The notes: generated from the letters alone by a model not told the origin. 31,953 nucleotides of DNA from Actinomycetes bacterium (GCA_021811865.1 JAKAQB010000044.1:1-31953), one strand, 5' to 3'; counted from the first letter of the stretch, positions 1 through 8,788 are shown. Made by a program: numbers and translations.

Positions 1-990
1 CTCCTCACCGTGCCCGCTGCCGGCCGTCGTGAGGTCCGAGGCGCGGTGGCAGACGGCGACGTTGGCGAGCCCCCTCGAGCGTGCGAGCTTCCACGACGCC
101 CTCAGGTACCGGGCGACAGCCACCTCGGAGAGCACGGCCCAGGCCTCGTCGACGACGAAGAGGGTGCGGGCCGAGGCGGCCGCCGTGACCGACTGCAGCC
201 AGGCGGCCGCACAGACCATCAGCGCGGGGAGGGCCTCGGACTGGTACAGCTCCGAGAGGTCGACGACGAGAGCGTGGCTGCGGGCGGCGAGCGGGATCGT
301 CGTCGTGCCGTCGAACATGCCGGCGAGGTCGCCCCTCACGAGGCGGCGCAGCTCGAGGCCGGCCATCCTGCCGTCGGCGGCGAGCATCTCCGCGCCGACG
401 CCGGACGCCCTGGCGGCCTCCGGCCCCGGCGCGAGGAGCGCCGACACGACCTCGGCGAGGGTCGGGCGGGGACCGCAGGCGTCGAGCGCGAGCTCGAGAG
501 CCAGGCGCTCGTTCGGCTCGAGGCGGCGATGCAGCGTCGCCTCGACGAGGGCGCAGCACAGGCCGAGGCGCTGGACGCGCCCGCCCCTCGTGGCGGTCGA
601 GTCCAGCGGCAGGTCGAGCGGGTTGATCCGGGTGCCGCCCGCCGGCGACAGGCGGATGGGCTCGACGCCGAGGGACCGGGCGAGCGCCCCGTACTCCCCC
701 TTCGGGTCGAGCACGGCCACCCGGCGCCCGAAGGCCGCCTGGCGCAGCAGGTAGGTCTTCACGAGCGCGCTCTTGCCCCGCCCGATCTGGCCGAGGACGG
801 TGAGGTTCGGATTCGTGAGCGCCCCGGCGGCGTAGAGCTCGAAGGGGTCGTGGACGAAGGGTCCGCCGGCGAGATCGCGCCCGACGAGCACCTGACGAAT
901 CGGGAGCGGCAAGGAGGCGGCAAAGGGGTAGGCGGCACCGAGCTGCGCCGTCGTGGCCTCGTGCTCGGGCAGGCGGAGCGGCCCGCTCAC
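1..990 (-). CDS. VirB4/TraC-like conjugation ATPase, 3' end beyond window
   Basis: Minus-strand frame open from a GTG at 990 to the left edge (330 codons, no stop), so the C-terminus is missing. It encodes a P-loop ATPase: Walker A is GQIGRGKS at about residues 67-74, followed by a VLDPKGEYGAL strand, and Walker B is TLFVVDEAWAVL near the left edge. This pattern is typical of VirB4/TraC/TraG-type ATPases that energise type IV secretion at the inner membrane. The GTG overlaps the stop of the upstream SCO6880-family gene by four bases (GTGA), so the two are translationally coupled. In actinobacteria an ATP-binding protein regularly follows SCO6880, which supports the call. The family is inferred from motifs; the split between VirB4-like and VirD4-like is not fully settled because the C-terminal half is not visible. 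Confidence 0.8.
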   Translation of the reverse strand, partial: MSGPLRLPEHEATTAQLGAAYPFAASLPLPIRQVLVGRDLAGGPFVHDPFELYAAGALTNPNLTVLGQIGRGKSALVKTYLLRQAAFGRRVAVLDPKGEYGALARSLGVEPIRLSPAGGTRINPLDLPLDSTATRGGRVQRLGLCCALVEATLHRRLEPNERLALELALDACGPRPTLAEVVSALLAPGPEAARASGVGAEMLAADGRMAGLELRRLVRGDLAGMFDGTTTIPLAARSHALVVDLSELYQSEALPALMVCAAAWLQSVTAAASARTLFVVDEAWAVLSEVAVARYLRASWKLARSRGLANVAVCHRASDLTTAGSGHGEE

Positions 991-2375
991 CCGCACCCCC
1001 GGCCCGAGGGCAGCGTGCAGCACCATGCCTGCTCCTGGGCCCCGAAGAGGCGACGCAGCTCGAGCTGGGCGAGAGCGGCGGCCTGCTCGACCTCGAGGCA
1101 GTCGCGCTCGAGCGCCTCCTCGTCGTCAGCCGTCACAGCCACGTAGCCGGAGAAGAGGTAGGCCGTATGCCCCTCGGCCAGCTCGGCCTCCCGCTGCAGC
1201 CTCACATCCTGCTCAGCCCGGGCCCGGGCCGTCAGGGCGAAGCCGTGGCGGCGGCGCAGGTCGGCGTCGGCGGCCCCCGCAGTCCGCTCGCGCTCGGCTC
1301 GGCGCACGGCGCTCCCCGGTGGGAGCGGCGCCATCGTGAGCGCGACGGTGCGACGCTGATGCGCGCCGACCAGCAGGGGCAGCAGGACCCCGGGGCCGAC
1401 CTCGCCCCGGGGCCACTCGGCGACCCAGTAGGTCGCCTGCCAGCTCTCGTCGGTGCGCAGCGCTCGCCACCTCGCCTCGACGCCGACCGGCCAGGGCGCC
1501 CGGCCCTGAGCCGAGTCCCCGGCGTAGGAGCGCCGGACGGCCGATGCCATCTCGCCCGGGCAGAGCGGGCTCCCCGCCACGAGGCCGGCGGAGGCGAGCC
1601 GGTCGCCGAGCGAGGAGAGCAGCAGGCGCAACCGCTCGCCGGCCGTCGACTCCGGCGAGGGGCGGCGGCGAGGCTCCCGGGATCGCCGGGGCAGCTTGAC
1701 GGTGACGACGAGGAGGACATCTCGCTCCCAGAGCTCGGGCATCACCTCGTCGCAGAGCGCTCGGTAGGAACCGGCCGCCCCGCCCGTGCCGGGCGGCGGC
1801 ACGAGGTCACGCTCACGGGCGGGACGGGTACTTGCGATCCACTGCAGGCGGTGCAGCGCGTGCCCGTCGGCTGCCATGGCCGAGAGCACCCCGGCCCATG
1901 CGGCCACGGCGGTCGCCCTGCCGGCGTCATCCAAAAGGGCGTACCCCTGGCTCCCGACAGGGATGGCGGCCGACCAGGTGCCACAGCGTCGGTCCTCGAG
2001 GACTCCGAGGTCGGAGAGGTCCGGGGGCGTGACAAGGCGCAGCTGGGCGAGCGCACCGGAGCGCCGGCGTCGGGCAGCAGGCGGAAGCCATGGCAGATCG
2101 CGGCCGTCGGCGAACGCCGCCGCCGCGTGCCCGGCGACGGTCGGCACCCACGACTCGACCGGCCGCCCACCGAGCGGAACGGTGGCGACCGCGATGCCGA
2201 TCGAGGCCGCCCCGAGGGCGAGCGTCACCCCGGCGAGGCCCCCCACCGACCGCAGCAGGCCGACGGCGACAAGGGCGCCGGCAGCGACGGCGGCGACCTG
2301 CCCGCCACGCCAGCCTGCGATGAGCCCGCGGGTGGAACGCGGCCCGAAGCGGAACCTCGGGGAGTCGTCACTCAC
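987..2375 (-). CDS. SCO6880-family type IV secretion protein
   Basis: 462 codons from a GTG at 2375 that overlaps the stop of the TrbL-like gene (GTGA at 2372-2375). The N-terminus has a short basic stretch with an FGPRSTRGLIAGWRGGQ segment, then two hydrophobic helices at about residues 20-65, as in PrgI/SCO6880 proteins. A long soluble part follows with no catalytic motif that I recognise. The place between a multi-TM TrbL-like protein and an ATPase is the usual context of SCO6880 in Streptomyces and relatives. It is probably a membrane-anchored scaffold of the conjugation channel. The frame is open upstream to 3908, but that extension lies over the TrbL-like gene and is not credible protein. 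Confidence 0.8.
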   Translation of the reverse strand: MSDDSPRFRFGPRSTRGLIAGWRGGQVAAVAAGALVAVGLLRSVGGLAGVTLALGAASIGIAVATVPLGGRPVESWVPTVAGHAAAAFADGRDLPWLPPAARRRRSGALAQLRLVTPPDLSDLGVLEDRRCGTWSAAIPVGSQGYALLDDAGRATAVAAWAGVLSAMAADGHALHRLQWIASTRPARERDLVPPPGTGGAAGSYRALCDEVMPELWERDVLLVVTVKLPRRSREPRRRPSPESTAGERLRLLLSSLGDRLASAGLVAGSPLCPGEMASAVRRSYAGDSAQGRAPWPVGVEARWRALRTDESWQATYWVAEWPRGEVGPGVLLPLLVGAHQRRTVALTMAPLPPGSAVRRAERERTAGAADADLRRRHGFALTARARAEQDVRLQREAELAEGHTAYLFSGYVAVTADDEEALERDCLEVEQAAALAQLELRRLFGAQEQAWCCTLPSGRGCG

Positions 2376-3502
2376 GCCGGGCCGTCCCCGGCCGGGTCCG
2401 GACCGCCGCGGCCGCGGGAGCCGGGTGGCCCCGCCGGCGCCGGCGGCGGTGCCGGAGTCGGCGGCCGCGGCGGCCGCAGCCCGGTTCCGACCGGGCCCGT
2501 GCCCGATCTCCCGTCGCCTCCCGCGCCGTCGGACGACGACCCGGCCCGCCCGCCCGAGGCGCCGATCCAGCCGTGGGCGGAGGCGGCGACACCGGCGGCC
2601 GAGCCGAGGGCGCGCCGTCCGAGCCCGTCCAGATGGGCGACGGCACCGGCCTCGACCATCGGCAGCATGCGGCCGAGGGCGAGCGGCGACACGGCGGCGA
2701 GGCCGAGCAGGCTCGTCCCCTCGACGAGGGCGGAGAGCCCGCCGGCGCCGGAGGAGAGCGTGCCGGCCGCGAGGGCCAGGACGGCGACGATCACGAGCTT
2801 TGAGAGGACGAGGGCCGCCAAGGTCTCGGCGAGCCGGCGGCCCCAGTGGGCCGTGGCGGGGAAGGCCGAGCCGGCGAGGGCGAGCGGCAGAAAGAGCGTC
2901 GCCACGGCCACGGCGGCCGCTCTCGTGGCCAGTTCGATCCAGACGACGAAGGCGAAGAAGCCGGAGACGACGAGGCACAGGACGTTGACCGCCTGCGTGC
3001 CGAGCGAGGCGAGGCCGAGGTAGGCGGTCATGTGGAGGTACAGCCCGTGGAGAGGGCGCCCGGCCACCTCCAGGAGCGCCGTGCAGGCCTGGTCGGTGAC
3101 GGCGAGGCCGAGCGAGACGAGCTCGACGGCGACGCCGGTGAACACGAGGGCGAGCGGGACCCGGACGAAGGCCGTCCGGACGAGGCCGCCCGCATCCTGG
3201 CGGACGATGGCCGACAGGGCGGCGAGGCAGACGAGCGGGAGCATCACCGTCGCCGCCAGGATGCTCATGAGCTCGAGCTCCGACCGCCAATTCGGGCCGG
3301 TCAGCACCGGTTGGGTGGTGGCGCTCACCGCCCTCCACAGCTCCCCGAGGGTGCTCAGGTCGGTCCGGGCGGCGAGGTGGACCGCCTCGTCGAACCACAG
3401 CCCGACGGCGCTGGCGGCCGCCTTCTCGAGAAGGTGGGCGAGCCCGGCGCCGATCGGCAGTCCGAGGAGGTGGCCGGCGACCCGGCGGTCGTAGGCGGGC
3501 AT
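2372..3502 (-). CDS. TrbL/VirB6-like polytopic conjugation protein
   Basis: 376 aa from ATG 3502, which directly abuts the stop of the upstream small gene (TAG then ATG). The protein has a soluble N-terminus (about 90 residues), then around six hydrophobic segments between residues 80 and 300 (for example SILAATVMLPLVCLAALSAI and AVNVLCLVVSGFFAFVVWI), and a Gly/Pro/Ser-rich cytoplasmic tail. That layout matches TrbL/VirB6 inner-membrane channel components. Sequence similarity alone would be weak; the call leans on topology and on its place in the operon before SCO6880 and the ATPase. The low-complexity C-terminal 80 residues are typical of actinobacterial versions. Confidence 0.72.
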   Translation of the reverse strand: MPAYDRRVAGHLLGLPIGAGLAHLLEKAAASAVGLWFDEAVHLAARTDLSTLGELWRAVSATTQPVLTGPNWRSELELMSILAATVMLPLVCLAALSAIVRQDAGGLVRTAFVRVPLALVFTGVAVELVSLGLAVTDQACTALLEVAGRPLHGLYLHMTAYLGLASLGTQAVNVLCLVVSGFFAFVVWIELATRAAAVAVATLFLPLALAGSAFPATAHWGRRLAETLAALVLSKLVIVAVLALAAGTLSSGAGGLSALVEGTSLLGLAAVSPLALGRMLPMVEAGAVAHLDGLGRRALGSAAGVAASAHGWIGASGGRAGSSSDGAGGDGRSGTGPVGTGLRPPRPPTPAPPPAPAGPPGSRGRGGPDPAGDGPA

Positions 3503-3826
3503 CTAGTGGATCGACTGGCCGGCGCCGAAGAGGAAGTTGATCACCTCGGGGGCCGCCCCGATGACAAGGGCCGCGAGGGCCGAGACGAGGACGGCCCGGC
3601 GGCCCGAGGAGGAGTACTGGTAGTTGTTGGTGTGGCTGCCGAGCGCCCATGCGGCGGCGCCGAGGACGAGCCCCACGAGGGACCCGATGAGCGCCCACCA
3701 GGCGAGCCCGCTCGCCAGGCGCTCGAGAGTCGAGTGACCCGGCAGGGCCGAGGGCGAGGGGTTGAGCGAGACGATGCCGGCCAGCACGCGACCGGTTCGG
3801 GTGAGCGGGAGGAGCGGTCCGACCAC
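3503..3826 (-). CDS. Small two-TM membrane protein, first gene of conjugation operon
   Basis: 107 aa from GTG 3826, chosen because a perfect AGGAGG lies five bases upstream (3831-3836 on the plus strand). A longer start at ATG 3979 would run into the divergent kinase promoter. The product has a short N-terminal region, then hydrophobic segments at about residues 35-60 (WWALIGSLVGLVLGAAAWAL) and 75-95 (VLVSALAALVIGAAPEVINF), separated by an SHTNNYQYSS loop. This resembles the DUF6112-like/VirB2-like small proteins that precede TrbL-like genes in actinobacterial conjugation clusters; it may be a pilin-like or channel subunit. Assignment to a named family is from memory. Confidence 0.65.
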   Translation of the reverse strand: MVGPLLPLTRTGRVLAGIVSLNPSPSALPGHSTLERLASGLAWWALIGSLVGLVLGAAAWALGSHTNNYQYSSSGRRAVLVSALAALVIGAAPEVINFLFGAGQSIH

Positions 3827-3993
3827 GTCGACCTCCTGGGGCTCGCCGCACGGAGGCGGCAGGCGGTTCGAACGGGTCGGCGAGCGACCGAGACGGTGCC
3901 TTCGGCACACTAGGTCATCTCTCGGTGGATTCCAAGTGATCTCAACCGCTAGCAGAAGTGCGCGGGACTCCGCCGGCATGCGAGGCTGTGCAC

Positions 3994-5250
3994 GTGGGCA
4001 CCGTCCTGCACGTCACCGTGCTTGACGTCGTCGTCGCCGGGGCAGCCGTGCTGGTGGTGTTGCTGCTCCTCATCTGGCTCGCGCCCCGTCGGGGGCAGCG
4101 GGCGACCGCCCAGCGGCTGGCGGCACTGGCGGCGCGGCTCGGATCGGAGCCGGACGGGCGCGAGCCGAAGCGGACCGAGGAAGCCCTGAGCCAGCTCGAA
4201 CGGGCGGCCGACGCCGCTGCCGAGGCCGTCGCCGAGTCGACCTCCGAGGCCATCCGGGTCCGGCGGGCGCTCGACGCCCTGCGGCTGGCGGTCGTCATCG
4301 TCGACGAGCGCGGCCGGACCGTCTTCTCCAACCAGCGTGCGACGGCGCTCATGGGCGGCCGGCACGGCGACGCCATCGCCGCACAGGCCGTCGAGGAGCT
4401 GCTCGAGTCGACCCCGCTCGGGGGCTCGGAGGAGAGGACGCTCGAGCTCTACGGCCCTCCGCGCCGGACCCTCGTCGTGAGGACCGAGAGCATCGACAAC
4501 GCCTCGCGCTCGCTCGGCACCGTGGCGGTGATCGAGGACGTCTCCGAGCACCGCAGGCTGGAGGAGGTGCGAAGGGACTTCGTGGCGAACGTCTCACATG
4601 AGCTGAAGACGCCGATGGGCGCCGTCGGCCTCCTCGCCGAGACCCTTCTCGGCGAGACCGAGCCCGAGGTGGCCAAGCGCCTCGCTCAGCGGATCCATCT
4701 CGAGGCCTTCCGCATCAGCCGCGTGATCGACGATCTCATCGACCTGTCGAGGATCGAGAACGAGTCCTCTCCGCCCCGTGAGCCGGTGCCGCTCAACCTC
4801 GTGATGGCCGAGGCGAGCGAGCGAGTGCGGGCGGCCGCCGACCAGCAGTCGGTCGAGCTCGTCGTCGACGAGCCCTCTGCCGACCTCACCGTCCTCGGCG
4901 ATCGGCGCCAGTTGACCTCCGCCATCTACAACCTGCTCGAGAACGCCGTGAAGTTCTCCCGCGAGGGCTCCAAGGTGCGCCTCGCCGGTGGCCGCGAGGG
5001 CGACGACGCCGTCGTGCGGGTGTCCGACAGCGGCATCGGCATCCCGGCCCGGGACCTCGAGCGGATCTTCGAGCGCTTCTACCGCGTCGACCCCGGTCGC
5101 GGCCGGGCGACGGGCGGCACCGGGCTCGGTCTCGCTATCGTCCGCCATGTGGCCGCCAACCACCACGGCAGCGTCCAGGTCGAGTCGAGGGAGGGTGAGG
5201 GGTCGACCTTCACCGTGCGCCTTCCGCTGAAGCCGGCGAACGGCGCATGA
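3994..5250 (+). CDS. senX3: Sensor histidine kinase, SenX3/PhoR type
   Basis: 418 aa from GTG 3994; other in-frame GTGs at 3958, 3988 and 4018 are possible and no Shine-Dalgarno decides. One N-terminal membrane helix (AGAAVLVVLLLLIWL) is followed by a PAS-like domain (residues about 95-185), then a HisKA domain with FVANVSHELKTP (phospho-His about residue 202) and an HATPase domain with N box (YNLLENAVKFS), G1 (DSGIGIP) and G2 (GGTGLGLAI). Single helix plus PAS plus kinase is the SenX3 layout, and the response regulator follows with a four-base ATGA overlap. In mycobacteria this pair senses phosphate limitation. No pst or phoU genes are visible here, so the phosphate role is inferred from family only. 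Confidence 0.85.
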   Translation: MGTVLHVTVLDVVVAGAAVLVVLLLLIWLAPRRGQRATAQRLAALAARLGSEPDGREPKRTEEALSQLERAADAAAEAVAESTSEAIRVRRALDALRLAVVIVDERGRTVFSNQRATALMGGRHGDAIAAQAVEELLESTPLGGSEERTLELYGPPRRTLVVRTESIDNASRSLGTVAVIEDVSEHRRLEEVRRDFVANVSHELKTPMGAVGLLAETLLGETEPEVAKRLAQRIHLEAFRISRVIDDLIDLSRIENESSPPREPVPLNLVMAEASERVRAAADQQSVELVVDEPSADLTVLGDRRQLTSAIYNLLENAVKFSREGSKVRLAGGREGDDAVVRVSDSGIGIPARDLERIFERFYRVDPGRGRATGGTGLGLAIVRHVAANHHGSVQVESREGEGSTFTVRLPLKPANGA

Positions 5251-6077
5251 CGAACCCAAGCCCTGCTCCGGCGCCGACCAAGGTGCTCATCGTCGAGGAC
5301 GCCGAGTCCTTCGTCGAGGCCCTCGAGGTCTCCCTCGAGCGGGAGGGCTTCGCCACCACCGTCGCCCGCGACGGCGTGGAGGCCCTCGAGCGGTTCGAGG
5401 CCGACGAGCCGGACCTGATCCTGCTCGACGTCATGCTCCCGCGGATGTCGGGCATCGACGTCTGCCGGGCGATCCGGGCGCGCTCGGCCGTGCCGATCAT
5501 CATGGTGACCGCCAAGGCGACCGAGCTCGACACGGTGGTCGGCCTCGAGGTGGGGGCAGACGACTACGTGGCCAAGCCCTACCGGCTGCGGGAGCTCGTC
5601 TCGCGCATGCGGGCCGTGCTGCGCCGGCGGGCCGCCCAGCCGGTCACCGGCTCGTCGCCGGTCGTCCCGATCGGAGCAGCCGGCCCGAACGCGACCGGCC
5701 GCAGCGAGGCCGAGCCGCCGGCTCAGCACCTCAGCCTCGAGGAGCTCCGGGAGCTCGCCGGGAGCGACGAGGTGCTCTCGGTCGGGGAGGTGACCCTCGA
5801 CGTCGGCAGCCACCAGTGCATCGTGCGGGGCAGCGAGGTGCGCCTCCCGCTCAAGGAGTTCGAGCTCCTCGAGATCCTCCTCGCCAACGCCGGACGGGTG
5901 GTCACCCGTGACACCCTGATCGACCGCGTGTGGGGCTTGGACTACGTCGGCGACACGAAGACGCTCGACGTCCACATCAAGCGGCTCCGCTCCCGCATCG
6001 AGCAGGACCCGGCCTCGCCGACGCTGATCACCACGATCCGCGGCGTCGGCTATCGCTTCGAGAGGCCGAGGCACTGA
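5247..6077 (+). CDS. regX3: OmpR/PhoB-family response regulator, RegX3-like
   Basis: 276 aa. The receiver domain (residues about 11-128) has acidic residues E17/D18, phospho-acceptor D61 in LILLDVMLPRM, the switch Thr in VTAKA and K110 in VAKPY. The C-terminal winged helix (about 177-275) has LPLKEFELLEILLANAGRVVTRDTLIDRVWG and the GVGYRFE ending, which is the OmpR/PhoB DNA-binding fold. The ATG overlaps the kinase stop by four bases. The linker at about 131-176 is some 46 residues, much longer than in typical RegX3 (total about 227 aa); it is Pro/Ala-rich and then acidic (SLEELRELAGSDE). Likely activates or represses promoters in response to the cognate kinase; target sites were not identified. 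Confidence 0.88.
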   Translation: MTNPSPAPAPTKVLIVEDAESFVEALEVSLEREGFATTVARDGVEALERFEADEPDLILLDVMLPRMSGIDVCRAIRARSAVPIIMVTAKATELDTVVGLEVGADDYVAKPYRLRELVSRMRAVLRRRAAQPVTGSSPVVPIGAAGPNATGRSEAEPPAQHLSLEELRELAGSDEVLSVGEVTLDVGSHQCIVRGSEVRLPLKEFELLEILLANAGRVVTRDTLIDRVWGLDYVGDTKTLDVHIKRLRSRIEQDPASPTLITTIRGVGYRFERPRH

Positions 6078-6100
6078 GGAGAGGTACGCAGCACAGCCCC

Positions 6101-7006
6101 ATGCCCGCCATCGAGGTCCAGGATCTCCGTGTGGCCTTCGGCGACCGCGTGGCGGTCGACGGGGTCAGCTTCGACGTGCAGCCGGGCGAGGTGGTGGCGC
6201 TCCTCGGCCCGAACGGCGCCGGCAAGACGACGACCGTGGAGACCCTCGAGGGCTACCGGTCGCCGACGAGCGGCTCGGTCAGGGTCCTCGGGCTCGACCC
6301 GGTACGAGGCCACGGCCGGCTCGTGAAGGACCTGGGCGTCGTCCTCCAGCGTGGGGGCGTCTACCCCGTGATGAGCCCGGCCCGTGTGCTCCGGCTCTTC
6401 GCCTCCTACTACGAGCGCCCCCGCTCCCCCGACGAGCTGCTCGGCCTGCTCGCCCTGGAGGATGTCGCCTCGACGCCCTTCAAGCGGCTCTCGGGCGGGG
6501 AGCAGCAGCGCCTGGCGCTGGCGCTGGCGCTGGTCGGCCGGCCGCGGGTCTGCTTCCTCGACGAGCCGACCGCCGGGGTCGACCCGGCGGGGCGGATCGC
6601 GGTGCGGGACGTGATCGACGCCTGCCGCCACGATGGGGTGGCGATCCTGCTCACGAGCCACGAGCTCGACGAGGTGGAGCGGCTCGCCGAGCGGGTCGTC
6701 ATCATCGACCACGGCAAGGTGCTCGCCGCAGGGCCGCCCGACGAGGTCGGAGGCGGTGAGGAGGAGATCCGCTTTCGCGTCGACGGGCCCCTCGACACCG
6801 CCGCGCTGGGCGCGGCGCTCAACGCCGCGGTGGCCGAGGAGGCTCCGTCCTCCTACCGGGTCGGCGCCCCCCCGAGCCCGGGGCTCGTCGCAGAGCTGAC
6901 CGCCTGGCTCGCCACCCACGACCTCGTCCTCGCCGACCTGCGCATCGGGAGGGAGCGGCTCGAGGACGTCTTCCTCCGACTCGTCAAGACGGAGGCCGAC
7001 TCGTGA
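6101..7006 (+). CDS. ABC transporter ATP-binding protein
   Basis: 301 aa from ATG 6101, 23 bases after the response-regulator stop; a GAGGAGAGG purine run lies in this gap but is rather far upstream. All ABC motifs are intact: Walker A GPNGAGKTT, Q-loop LQRGG, signature LSGGEQQRL, Walker B RVCFLDEPTAGVDP and switch His in LTSHELDE. The C-terminal 80 residues form the regulatory extension common in exporter ATPases of the CcmA/DrrA type. It overlaps the permease start (GTGA). In Mycobacterium a comparable ATPase-permease pair (Rv1458c-Rv1457c) sits beside the heme A/O genes, and ctaB/ctaA lie downstream here, so a link to cytochrome oxidase or heme metabolism is plausible. The substrate is unknown. 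Confidence 0.88.
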   Translation: MPAIEVQDLRVAFGDRVAVDGVSFDVQPGEVVALLGPNGAGKTTTVETLEGYRSPTSGSVRVLGLDPVRGHGRLVKDLGVVLQRGGVYPVMSPARVLRLFASYYERPRSPDELLGLLALEDVASTPFKRLSGGEQQRLALALALVGRPRVCFLDEPTAGVDPAGRIAVRDVIDACRHDGVAILLTSHELDEVERLAERVVIIDHGKVLAAGPPDEVGGGEEEIRFRVDGPLDTAALGAALNAAVAEEAPSSYRVGAPPSPGLVAELTAWLATHDLVLADLRIGRERLEDVFLRLVKTEADS

Positions 7007-7722
7007 CGATGCTGCGGGCCCAGGTGGCGGCCGAGGTCCGGATGACCCTCGAGCGGGGCGAGACGCTGCTCGTCACGATCGGCATCCCGGCGTTCCTGCT
7101 CGTGTTCTTCTCGCTCGTCAAGGTTCTTCCGACCGGGACGAGCCACCCGGTCGACTTCCTCGCTCCGGGAGTACTCGGCCTGGCGGTGATGTCGACGGCG
7201 CTCGTGTCCCTCGGCATCGCCACCGGCTTCGAGCGGAGCTTCGGGGTGCTGAAGCGCCTCGGCGCCACGCCGCTCGGGCGTCCCCGCCTCCTGGCAGCGA
7301 AGATCGTGGCCGTCCTGGCGGTCGAGATCGTGCAGGTCCTCGTCCTCGCCGCCATCGCCGTCGGCCTCGGGTGGCGACCGCATCCCGCTGCCGGGCTCGC
7401 CGTCGTCGCCGAGCTGCTCGCGACCATCGCCTTCGCCGGCCTCGGCCTCGCCATGGCAGGCTCGCTGCGCGCCGAGATCAACCTCGCCCTGGCGAACGCC
7501 CTCTACATCGTGTTGCTGCTCATCGGCGGCATCGTCTTCCCGCTCGCCAAGCTCGGGGCCTTCGCCGCCTTCGCACGGGTGCTCCCGGCGGCCGCACTGT
7601 CCGATGCCCTCCACCCGACGCTCGGCCAGGGTGCCGCCCCGGGCGCCGAGGCGTGGATCGTGCTCGCGATCTGGGCGGTCGTGACACCGCTCGTCGCCGC
7701 GCTGACCTTCCGCTGGGAGTGA
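7003..7722 (+). CDS. ABC-2 type permease
   Basis: 239 aa from GTG 7003, overlapping the ATPase stop. It has six predicted membrane helices: one near residues 22-42 (LLVTIGIPAFLLVFFSLVKV), then FLAPGVLGLAVMSTALVSLG, VAVLAVEIVQVLVLAAIAVG, a helix at LLATIAFAGLGLAMAGSL, NALYIVLLLIGGIVFPL and the C-terminal WIVLAIWAVVTPLVAALTF. The FERSFGVLKRLGATPL segment between helices 2 and 3 is the ABC-2 coupling motif that contacts the ATPase. It would form the exporter with the preceding ATPase. The family resembles Rv1457c next to mycobacterial ctaA, which supports a shared role with the heme genes that follow. Confidence 0.83.
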   Translation: MTMLRAQVAAEVRMTLERGETLLVTIGIPAFLLVFFSLVKVLPTGTSHPVDFLAPGVLGLAVMSTALVSLGIATGFERSFGVLKRLGATPLGRPRLLAAKIVAVLAVEIVQVLVLAAIAVGLGWRPHPAAGLAVVAELLATIAFAGLGLAMAGSLRAEINLALANALYIVLLLIGGIVFPLAKLGAFAAFARVLPAAALSDALHPTLGQGAAPGAEAWIVLAIWAVVTPLVAALTFRWE

Positions 7723-7937
7723 GCCGGCCGCTCGCGCTCACGTAAGGGACAGCTGACCAGGCCTCGCACCGCTGATGGCCACCTCCACCTGGTCACAGAT
7801 GACCCGGATGAGGGAAGTGGCCGGCCAGAGAGCCTCGGGCCGTTCGCGGCACATGAGTGGGAGCCGAGCCAGTCAACCCGTGGGACCGTGGCCAATGACC
7901 CCCGCCTGGCGAACAAGTCATCGAGGAGGAGGTTGGC

Positions 7938-8435
7938 TTGCGACGGCGGATCGTCTGCACCGATCTCAGCATCGCCTCGGAGCACACCATGCGGGTGCTC
8001 TCTGGTGCTCGCCGAGCGGCGAGCGGTCCCGACAGAGAGCCTGGAGGCGACCTGTGAGGTGGCGCTGCGGGGCGCGCCGGAGGGAACCGTCCTCGAGGTG
8101 GTGATCGAGCCGACCGGTCCGGCACGGCTCCCGATCGCCGTGTCCTTTCCCGCTCGGGGTCACCGCGTCTCTCGGGTCTCCTCCGAGAAGGCGTCCGACC
8201 TTCGCAGGTTCTCCTCCCGCCAGGCGAAGTCCAACGGGAGCGACGCCGACACCCTCGCCCATCTGGTGCTCATGGCACCCGACAGCCTGCGCCCTCCGAG
8301 CTGCCGAGCGCCGATCGTGCCGCGCTCGACCGGCGGGTAGGTGCCACGGACCGGCTCACCGGCGAGGCGGCGCTCCCCAAGGTCCGCATCAAAGACCTCG
8401 TCCGCCAGCTGCTGCCGACGGGCCCGCTCGGCCGG
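7938..8435 (+). pseudogene. IS110-family transposase remnant (frameshifted, truncated)
   Basis: Three reading frames in succession give pieces of one IS110-type DEDD transposase. A TTG at 7938 behind an AGGAGGAGG starts LRRRIVCTDLSIASEHTMRV. After a shift near 8000 the frame gives VLAERRAVPTESLEATCEVA and then GTVLEVVIEPTGPARLPIAV and KASDLRRFSSRQAKSNGSDA. After a second shift near 8300 it gives ELPSADRAALDRRVGATDRL and RIKDLVRQLLP. These match, in order, the N-terminal half of actinobacterial IS110 transposases (RVSSEKAxDLRRF and HAKSNGIDADTLA are typical). The C-terminal half with the serine motif is absent. No terminal repeats were recognised. It is a dead insertion between the ABC exporter and ctaB. 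Confidence 0.8.
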
Positions 8436-8788
8436 CGAGGCTCTGCCACACCCCGATGGCGGAGCGCGGCGAGTCCCACCTCGGTGCCACCGGCGTCGTC
8501 GCCGCCGAGCTCGCGGAACGTGCCCTTGTCCTCATGCCCCGCGCCACGCCCTACGAGCTAGGTGATCTCGGGGGGCGGCCCATTGCCCCGCCGACCGCTG
8601 AGGCGCTCATCGCCGAGCAGCTCAGCGTGTCGGAGGACATCCGCGCTCGCCGTCGCAGCGCGAAGGCGGGGAAGGTTCCTCAAAGGAGTGCTCGACGCAC
8701 CGACGCGGCGACCTTCCCCGGCCCTCACTCCAGCGGACGAGCAGACACCGTCAGGGCGAGCGCTCGAGACCGCGTCGTCCAGAGGGAG
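8436..8788. other. Gap after IS110 remnant, no supported gene
   Basis: A plus-strand frame here reads locally like protein (RALVLMPRATPYELGDL, then PPTAEALIAEQLSVSEDIRA), but it has no clear start, no recognisable family and runs on into the antisense of ctaB. It may be another decayed mobile-gene fragment. A 9-bp inverted repeat, GGGGAAGGT at 8668-8676 and ACCTTCCCC at 8711-8719, could form a weak hairpin between the convergent remnant and ctaB. Confidence 0.4.

Noticed and set aside
10..3023. Long plus-strand frames opposite the conjugation genes
   Set aside because: Their products are Arg/Gly/Pro-rich with no domains, while the minus strand has Walker motifs, membrane segments and coupled starts. 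They are shadows in high-GC DNA.
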